Shown here one piece after another: positions 18,841-24,931 of a DNA stretch of 24,931 bases; within the stretch, counting starts at the first letter, position 1; every line of letters starts with the position of its first letter. Both the position numbers and the translations under genes were made by a program. The notes below the pieces were generated by a model, which made no database searches, was not told the DNA's origin, and saw only the letters and a program-made list of their open reading frames with translations. Origin of the DNA: Ichthyophonus hoferi (Eukaryota > Opisthokonta > Ichthyosporea > Ichthyophonida > Ichthyophonidae); NCBI GenBank assembly GCA_002751075.1, contig NAOQ01000108.1, forward strand, positions 3,408-28,338. The letters run 5' to 3'.

Positions 18841-19490
18841 CTTCTAAATTCTAGATTGCTTTTTGAAAGTAACTAGGATTATTCTACCTGGGATTAATTA
18901 AAGCAGCTATTAAACGATAGCTGACAATTTAGTATTGAAATAACCCTTTTTATTATATTTACTTTAGTACATTAGAGGAATTTAGGTGTTGTTCAGTAAA
19001 TATTTTAAAACCTTCAAGTTTTATGCATTACTAATGAGCTAATTAAAATCCTGATTTATGAACTATTTTAACTGAATATCCGTCGATACTCACGAGCGCT
19101 CCGATGAATCCTGCATAAAAGAGCTCAATAAGGTGTTCCTAATTTAATTATAGTCGCCAATGATTTCTTTAGAAATTATTGACATATTTATAGATTTGAA
19201 CCTAAATGTCTTTCCATATATAGTAAAATATACTTATAAAGCAATATCGTGTATCCACTCAGCAAAGGCTTACTTATCGATTTAGTATCCAGTAGTAAGC
19301 GATATATAAATATAATACTATTATTCTTGCCTTTGTGAAGTAAAACACACATTCATCATTATCTTTGCTCGCTATTAAATATTTAGCAAAATATACTGCT
19401 ATTAATGTCATTATTGTCATAGACTGATTATTATTACCTATAGTCATACTATGTTCTGTTTAAAACGTCAAAACATCAAAACATAACAAT
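18841..19490. other. AT-rich intergenic DNA
   Basis: No gene or repeat is recognised between the retroelement fossil and the CCAAT-rich hairpin segment. Confidence 0.55.
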
Positions 19491-19698
19491 TGTCAAGTGT
19501 GATTGGCCCCATCTACACGAAGTCAGTGTAGCACGTAGACCAATCAAAGGAGTTTAGTTATTTATTGGTTTGCTTAATTAATCTATAATTATTTTAATAG
19601 CTGTATATTTATTGGTAGACATAGGCTTATCCAATAAATTTGATTCGAAATCACAACCAATATGTGATTTAATTTTGTATTATAATTAACACTTGACA
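19491..19698. repeat. MITE-like segment with 10-bp terminal inverted repeats and an internal hairpin
   Basis: TGTCAAGTGT (19491-19500) and ACACTTGACA (19689-19698) are perfect inverted copies 188 bases apart. Directly inside the left copy is a two-step hairpin: TGATTGG (19500-19506) with CCAATCA (19540-19546), enclosing CTACAC (19513-19518) with GTGTAG (19526-19531). No target-site duplication is evident and no open frame is present. It could be a small non-autonomous DNA transposon or a chance arrangement. Confidence 0.4.
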
Positions 19699-19857
19699 CT
19701 TTACGCACTTTTGTGGGACTAGTGTCATAAGCACTTACCAATAGAATGTTTAATTCGTGCTAAGTCATATAAATTTTACTTAGATTACTGGCATCTACAA
19801 AAACTTTTTTCTATTGAAACTTAGCATTAAAGAAACCTTTCTGTAATACAGAATGGA

Positions 19858-20457
19858 CCGAAATATTCCCTAGTCAGCCCATACTGCTTTCCTCCCACAC
19901 CGCGGTCATAAAGTCGTTGACTTCAAATGAACGCGTAGATCGGCCGAAATTATGTTGACAAGTGGATCATGAAATGATTGGTCCAATATTATTTGATTTA
20001 ATAACGTTTTTAACCAGGTTAATTGATTTGTCAATACAAATATGACATTAAATGGGAAAATTAGCTGAAGAGCCATTCAAATAAGGACACAATAGCATTA
20101 GATCATTGAGACCAGACCAGATCAGATAATTATCTCATTGATCTTGTATATTCAATAGAGATCTTTATGATCGGTCACATTGACATTGATTCAATGCCAT
20201 TGTGCCCTTATTTGAATGTCTCTTTAGTTAATTTTCCCATTTAATGTCATATTTGTATTGACAAATCAATTAACCGAGTTAAGAATGTTACGTTACTCCC
20301 GCCAATATTGGACCAATCATTTCTTGATTTGCTTGTTACCTCAGAACTTCAGCTGATCTACGTGTGCATTTAACGGTCTTGCAGCTGATTCGTACCATGA
20401 CCCGCGGTGTGGGACGAAAGCTGTATGCGCCGACTGGGAAGTCATGAATATTTCGGA
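19858..20457. mobile_element. Foldback (long inverted-repeat) element, non-autonomous DNA transposon-like
   Basis: A left arm (19858-20099) and a right arm (20193-20457) are inverted copies of each other around a 93-base centre. The innermost 84 positions (20016-20099 against 20193-20276) are nearly identical, with about six mismatches. Outward the arms diverge with small indels but keep blocks such as CCGAAATATTC at the ends, CCCACACCGCG, ACGTAGATC/GCGTAGATC and ATGATTGGTCCAATATT. The centre has its own smaller palindrome around GATAATTATC (about 20126-20135). There is no coding capacity. Such structures are typical of MITEs and foldback transposons. I could not find a clear target-site duplication, so the ends are approximate. 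Confidence 0.8.
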
Positions 20458-22150
20458 CACTTCGATATCTACAAGCAAATTGGGGTTTATAAATGCAATT
20501 TTATATTCTAGTGACAGGGTGATGCACTGGAATATATATATATGTATCTATATAATATTTAAATACAAATATACTGGCATTGGACCACCTGTTACATATA
20601 GTCACTAACAAGATGAAATAGAAACCCAACATAACAAGTAAGTAGGAACAATAAAGAGATCATTTGTTTTACTTCGTAAGTATAGATCTGGTTTAAACAA
20701 GCATTAACCAATATTTTTTTTCTAAACTAAATATCGCCAACATTACATTTTTGGAATATTTAAAATGTAGCAGACAACTAGAATATTATAGTATTTATAG
20801 ATATCTTATAAGAAGAAGGCTTGCTTATTAACCAACCATGACACTGGTTCCTTATATAACTTGTAAGTCTCCAGTGTAAGCTCAAATATGTTTGTCACAT
20901 TGATTTCTAGAAATGGGCAAATTACAGTACAATTTTTTTTACATTAGCCAGTGGTACTTACACATAGTCATTTATACCATACTCCTTGTACTGCGACAGG
21001 CAAATGGAAAAACTTATTATGACATAAACACAATATTTTTAAAGTTACGGGATTCTAGACAAGATTCATTATAATGAAAAGTTTATACCCCCTTGTTTCC
21101 TGCTTCGCACAGACGTGAACGCATAATAGATAATAGATAACCCACCAGGATATTATATTCAATAAAGCTATTGGAAATTTAACCAGGAAATTAATTCTTC
21201 ACTTACTAATTTTTCTGAAAAGATGAGAATAGTGTTAAATTGGGGGATTATCAACTTAACGGTAGAGAGACACCTAGAAAGATTAGGAAGAAAATACATA
21301 GAGAGTAGGAATTTAAATGAAAAATTATCACCAAATGGATTTATAACATAAATACATTCGTTGATTTAAAACTTCGTTCCATTTTATTTCCTATTTAAAC
21401 CTAATGCAGTTTTGATACAACTAACTCCAAATAGGCAATTGACTGCCGATTGGCAAATAGTTTTACTATGTTTAGCCTTATATGGACTACTTGCAAGTAA
21501 CCTTCAATCATCTGTTGCAGTTATCTCTAAACCCAGGGCGGTTAGGAATGTTTTTTTTTTGCACTTACACAATACGATTGTGTAGATGATCACAATTACT
21601 ATAAATATCGAACACAATACCGTACGTGTACATTATTACTATTTTTCATTTAAATCATTGATTGCAATTTTATTTTGGTACTGTAATTATTGATACACAG
21701 GAAAAGCACGGTGATTAGGAGGTATGGAGGTAAGACCTTGAATAGTTATCCATAACTAAACAACCAACCTTTGAAAGCTTAGTATATTAAATCCTTTCAA
21801 GAACAACATAGGCATTTAAGTATTTATAGTCTATATACTTCAACACCTTCTATAAACCCGTATTAATTTTGATTTTTCCTACCTATCTGTCCATTCTCTT
21901 TCAAATGTTTGTTTTCAAATGGTGTTAAATTTGATTAGTAGAAGAAAAAACAAACCTGTAACATGGTTCTCATTTCCTCCCTTTATAAATAATCTTTAAA
22001 AGAAAATATTCATGTGCTTTCTTTTGGTTTATAGCTTCCATTTCTTCTATATTATGCAAAACTAAACTATGTTTATTCTATATTTGCTAACTTTTTAGCG
22101 TTTTACTTTTCTCTTTTTTCTTTGTATCAAAATACTACTCTTTGTTCTAA
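20458..22150. other. AT-rich intergenic DNA
   Basis: No supported gene, RNA gene or repeat family; a short (TA)n run near 20535-20545 and poly-T runs near 20712 and 21551. The right end grades into a T-rich stretch. Confidence 0.55.
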
Positions 22151-23426
22151 TATAACAGGATATTAACATGCCTCTAAGGTAAGAGGAGCGTCTCATATTA
22201 TGTTTATTGAGCTATATATAGTCCTTTAATATGAAAAACACAGGCATTTGTTTCTTTCACGGTTTCTTTCATCGCTCATTTATTGTTGAATGAATACATA
22301 AAAATGTACTCTATCTAGAATAACTTGCAAGGTTGCACGCATAATTACACGATTATGTTTAGCTATCAAAAATTTCTAGAAGATCTTTTTTCCTTGAACC
22401 GCTTCCTTTCTTTAAGAACCCACAGTTTTTTTTCTTTTCATTCATCTTTTTTTTTTGTTTACAGTTCTCTCTTTCTTCCGTCTCTCTTCGTTTGATTTTA
22501 TTTTTTCTTCTACTTTTTTCTCTTTAAAATGTTTTTCATCTTTAAAAATATTGTGGTCTTATTACAACCATACCCCTATAACCAATATCTTTAGGTGTAC
22601 TCTTTCATCTTTCTATACAAACGCGAGGAAGAGAAAATATTAAAAACCTGTCTGCACAGCTTTGAAAACTGAATGATAATCTCTTTCAGAATGGACTCGG
22701 TGATGACTGCTGACTTAATCATAATATTAAGCTAGGTAATTGGTATTTTTTTTATTTTTTCATTTGTGATCAATTTGTTTTCCTTTCTGTACTATCTCTG
22801 CTTTCCTTTGTCTTCTATAAACACCTTAACATATACAAATAGCGAGTAAAGCTCCATCTCAACCACAAAAATGAAACAGGTGAAGTGCAACATTATTACA
22901 TGACATGTACTGATTTTACTCGTTAGTTTTACGTTTGTTCTAAATTTTTATCTCATTTATGATATCTTTATACACCTGCTGTAGTTTTTAATTTTAATCT
23001 TTATGTTTATTTCTTGAGTTGTTTTCCTCTGGGTAAGCCATACCTCTACAAATGCCCACCTATACATACATACCATCTACTTTGCAATTCTATATAGTTT
23101 TTGTTTTGTTTTTTTTCCCACTTCTATACACATCTCTATAATACTCTAGCCACATTGTTTTCAGTGCACGCACATGTGTATGAATTTAGTTAATTATTAT
23201 ATATTATAATGGTAATATGTACGAGAAACATACACACACATACAGGAATATATATCAACGGAATATCTTGTTATAAAATCCTTTCTACACAAAAAACTCT
23301 CCAAATACAATCCCACACATATCCAAACCAAAACATATCAGGAGAAAACAGGTACACTACTAGATAATTAACAGGGATGTGTATGATCATTTACAATATC
23401 ATGACTTCATACGCATTTCTCTTCAG
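22151..23426 (+). other. Pyrimidine-rich region upstream of the Q-rich gene; unresolved 5' exons
   Basis: Long T/C-rich stretches fill 22380-22530 and 22740-22830. Possible small exons are flanked by good splice signals: 22161-22181 (AACAG|GATATTAACATGCCTCTAAG|GTAAGA), one starting after CTCTTTCAG at 22690, and 23246-23351 (ACATACAG|GAATAT up to AAAACAG|GTACAC). None can be joined in frame to the 23427 exon with confidence. They may be 5' UTR exons or noise. Confidence 0.35.
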
Positions 23427-24188
23427 GAACCATATGCAAATACAAATCAGCCACCCTCGTTACCAGTCTGTTCGTCTACCGAAACACAGTCAATTTTCCC
23501 ACACAAGACCATCTCTATCTCTATCTCTACCCGTCTGTTTAGTGTTCCATCGATGTGCCCAAAGCCTGCAGCAGTGCAAGGATATAGTTTTCCAATAAAC
23601 AGAGGTATACAACAGGGCCAGCCTCATGTAATACATCCGTCATATTCCAATTTAAATACCGAGAGAGAGAGAGAGGAGGGACATATGTGGTCTCCTATGA
23701 CTATGAGTGAACCAATTAGAATGCATAAATCACCCCACCCACCACCTTCTCAACCAATCCCTAACCCCTCGGAGGAACGGGAACGGGAACGGGGTCCTAT
23801 GGGAGAAGGTGCCTATGAACTGGTAATGCAAGATGGTTGGGTATGTGTGGAGCCACCACGGTATAAATCAAGAGATGATTCGACAGATACGCACCCGCAC
23901 CAGACCAAGTATCAATCATCACAGCAGGAGGAACCATACCAAGGCCACTCACATCACCTCTACCATGCCCAACAACAACAACAACAACAACAGCAGCAGC
24001 AGCAGCAACAACAGCAACAACAACAGCAAGCACAGTCTCGTGAATACGGGCCTAGTGGGGGGATCTATGATAATTCTATACAGCCCCCACATTATATTCA
24101 ATACCGACAGGATCATCCTTCTAGTGCATTTATACCAGCTCCTGATTCGTCCGAGTCTAATGCTCAACCTGTTATGACGTATACACAG
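23427..24188 (+). CDS. Q-rich gene, long exon
   Basis: Acceptor TTTCTCTTCAG|GAACCA, a strong pyrimidine tract, and donor TACACAG|GTAGTA, 254 codons. The frame stays open through the whole 762 bases and its composition is clearly richer in G+C than the flanks. It begins EPYANTNQPPSLPVCSSTET and ends NAQPVMTYTQ. Confidence 0.8.
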
Positions 24189-24709
24189 GTAGTACTATAT
24201 TTAGCATATCTATGTACTTACATAACGCCCACATTCCATCTTTCAATCACTTTCTCTTTCCTCGTCACCATCCCCTCCTATATCTCCTATATATAGCCTT
24301 AGGCGCTATTATTCGTTTTCTTATTGGTTTTTATTTTCATCATTTTTCTCACTGAATTGTCTGTGAACTTTACCCAAAAGGTATGAAACACCGAGTATCT
24401 CAATAGTACTGCTAACATATTTATAGGTGCCAATCAAGGCATTGTATTAGTGTTTTAAAATACTTTCTGATGTCATTTATTCCGTTTAGATTGTTTATTA
24501 CACAGATATACATATACATATACCTATACATCTACATATACATATACATATATATATACACTCTAATATAGCTACCCTTGCAGGGCACTGGTTATAGTGG
24601 ATACATGAGCGACTATCAAAGTTATTCCCAGCCCGGAGGTCATAACACCAATCAATACACCTCTAGGACAGGACCCAATGAAAACTATTCCTCTAACCAG
24701 CCACCTATG
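23427..24709 (+). CDS. Unidentified Q/P/S/Y-rich protein gene, partial (two exons seen)
   Basis: Two exons are well supported, 23427-24188 and 24584-24709, both phase 0 at each border, together 296 codons. The protein is low-complexity: PHPPPSQPIPNPSEER, Glu-Arg runs (EREREE and ERERERG), a 20-residue polyGln tract, then Tyr/Ser/Gln/Gly-rich sequence (GTGYSGYMSDYQSYSQPGGH). The composition resembles transcription co-activators and chromatin-remodelling subunits (for example SS18- or ARID1-like tails), but there is no domain to fix a family, so I give no name. The least biased piece is GAYELVMQDGWVCVEPPRYK. The N-terminus is unresolved, as no in-frame ATG precedes 23427 without an upstream exon. 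The first in-frame ATG inside the exon is at 23553 (MCPKPAAVQG). The gene continues beyond 24931. Confidence 0.75.
23661..23676. repeat. Coding (GA)n run
   Basis: A GAGAGAGA run inside the long exon encodes alternating Glu-Arg (TEREREE). A second Glu-Arg run at about 23775-23793 is written with GGAACGGGAACG-type codons, so the peptide repeat is not just one microsatellite. Confidence 0.75.
23970..24035 (+). repeat. CAA/CAG polyglutamine tract
   Basis: Twenty in-frame Gln codons (seven CAA, then five CAG, then mixed), followed by Ala-Gln. The CAA/CAG mixture limits repeat slippage compared with pure CAG. Leu/Val-rich frames on the other strand are its shadows. Confidence 0.95.
24189..24583 (+). 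other. Intron of the Q-rich gene, with a TACATA repeat
   Basis: A 395-base AT-rich intron between two phase-0 exons. It holds a (TACATA)n-like array at about 24507-24561 ending in (TA)n, shortly before the acceptor CCCTTGCAG. The frame of the long exon runs open for about 35 codons into it before stopping at 24297. Confidence 0.75.
24584..24709 (+). CDS. Q-rich gene, second supported exon
   Basis: Acceptor CTACCCTTGCAG|GGC and donor CCTATG|GTAGAT, 42 codons, phase 0 at both ends. It encodes GTGYSGYMSDYQSYSQPGGH and a Thr/Asn/Ser-rich continuation ending SSNQPPM. After 24709 AT-rich intron follows; an AG at about 24879-24880 (TCGTTCTAG|CTGG) might open the next exon, but too little is left to judge. 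Confidence 0.78.
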
Positions 24710-24931
24710 GTAGATATCCTTTGGGTTTATTAACTTACTTGATTGTTATCTGTACTGTTATTTTTTTTTATTCTTTTATCCTAATAGGCCTATACTATTA
24801 TATGTATATATATGTATTTGTTATATGCCTGGAGTTGATTATGTATGTGTATTTTAATGTTATATTGTTGTCGTTCTAGCTGGTATGCTCATGCCTTTAT
24901 ACTACTCTAACATATACAGTAATATATATAT

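Noticed and set aside
23246-23351. Candidate exon with two open frames and good-looking splice borders
   Set aside because: Both open frames leave a phase that does not fit the phase-0 exon at 23427, and two frames open at once suggests A/C-rich sequence by chance. Kept only as a possible UTR exon.
23377-23598. Plus-strand ATG-started frame of 73 codons
   Set aside because: It is a different frame across the start of the long Q-rich exon and lacks the good donor and the compositional bias of the 762-base frame.
23797-24167. Val/Ala- and Leu-rich minus-strand frames and an Asn/Ser-rich plus-strand frame
   Set aside because: Out-of-frame or antisense translations of the CAA/CAG polyglutamine tract.
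1-24931. CRISPR arrays, bacterial operons, toxin or defence islands
   Set aside because: Introns, polyadenylation signal, microsatellites and animal-type genes show this is eukaryotic nuclear DNA; no spaced direct-repeat array is present.

Overview
The window is strongly AT-rich nuclear DNA of a eukaryote. It has GT-AG introns, many (TA)n/(TG)n/(AAT)n microsatellites and two protein genes with clear animal-type orthologues, so an invertebrate metazoan is most likely. I cannot resolve the phylum from the sequence alone.

Left part (about 1-6530, minus strand): the 5' two thirds or so of a DIS3L2-type 3'-5' exoribonuclease gene. I placed eight exons whose phases all agree: a long Pro/Met-rich N-terminal exon, two cold-shock (OB) domains, and the start of the RNB catalytic domain with all four motif aspartates present. 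The gene runs off the left edge.

Centre-left (7895-12888, plus strand): a complete eight-exon gene for a TAF12-type subunit of TFIID/SAGA. It encodes 324 residues, with a C-terminal histone fold and an unusually long N-terminal extension. It stands head-to-head with DIS3L2, with about 1.37 kb between the two start codons. A polyadenylation signal lies at 13157-13162.

Centre-right (about 12.9-22.1 kb): roughly 9 kb with no host gene I can support. It holds a decayed Ty1/copia-type pol fossil (minus strand, about 17.9-18.84 kb), two unassigned decayed coding-like patches, a CCAAT-rich hairpin segment (19.49-19.75 kb), and a 600-bp foldback (inverted-repeat) element at 19858-20457.

Right end (about 22.1-24.93 kb, plus strand): a pyrimidine-rich stretch, then part of an unidentified Q/P/S/Y-rich gene. 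Two exons are well supported; they carry Glu-Arg runs and a 20-residue polyglutamine tract. The gene continues past the right edge and its 5' end is unresolved.

DIS3L2 (cytoplasmic decay of oligouridylated RNA) and TAF12 (transcription initiation and chromatin co-activation) act at opposite ends of RNA life. Their divergent arrangement may mean a shared promoter region, but nothing in the sequence proves co-regulation. I found no convincing new multi-gene system. The most unusual structures are the foldback element with its CCAAT-rich neighbour and the extended N-termini of both host proteins.
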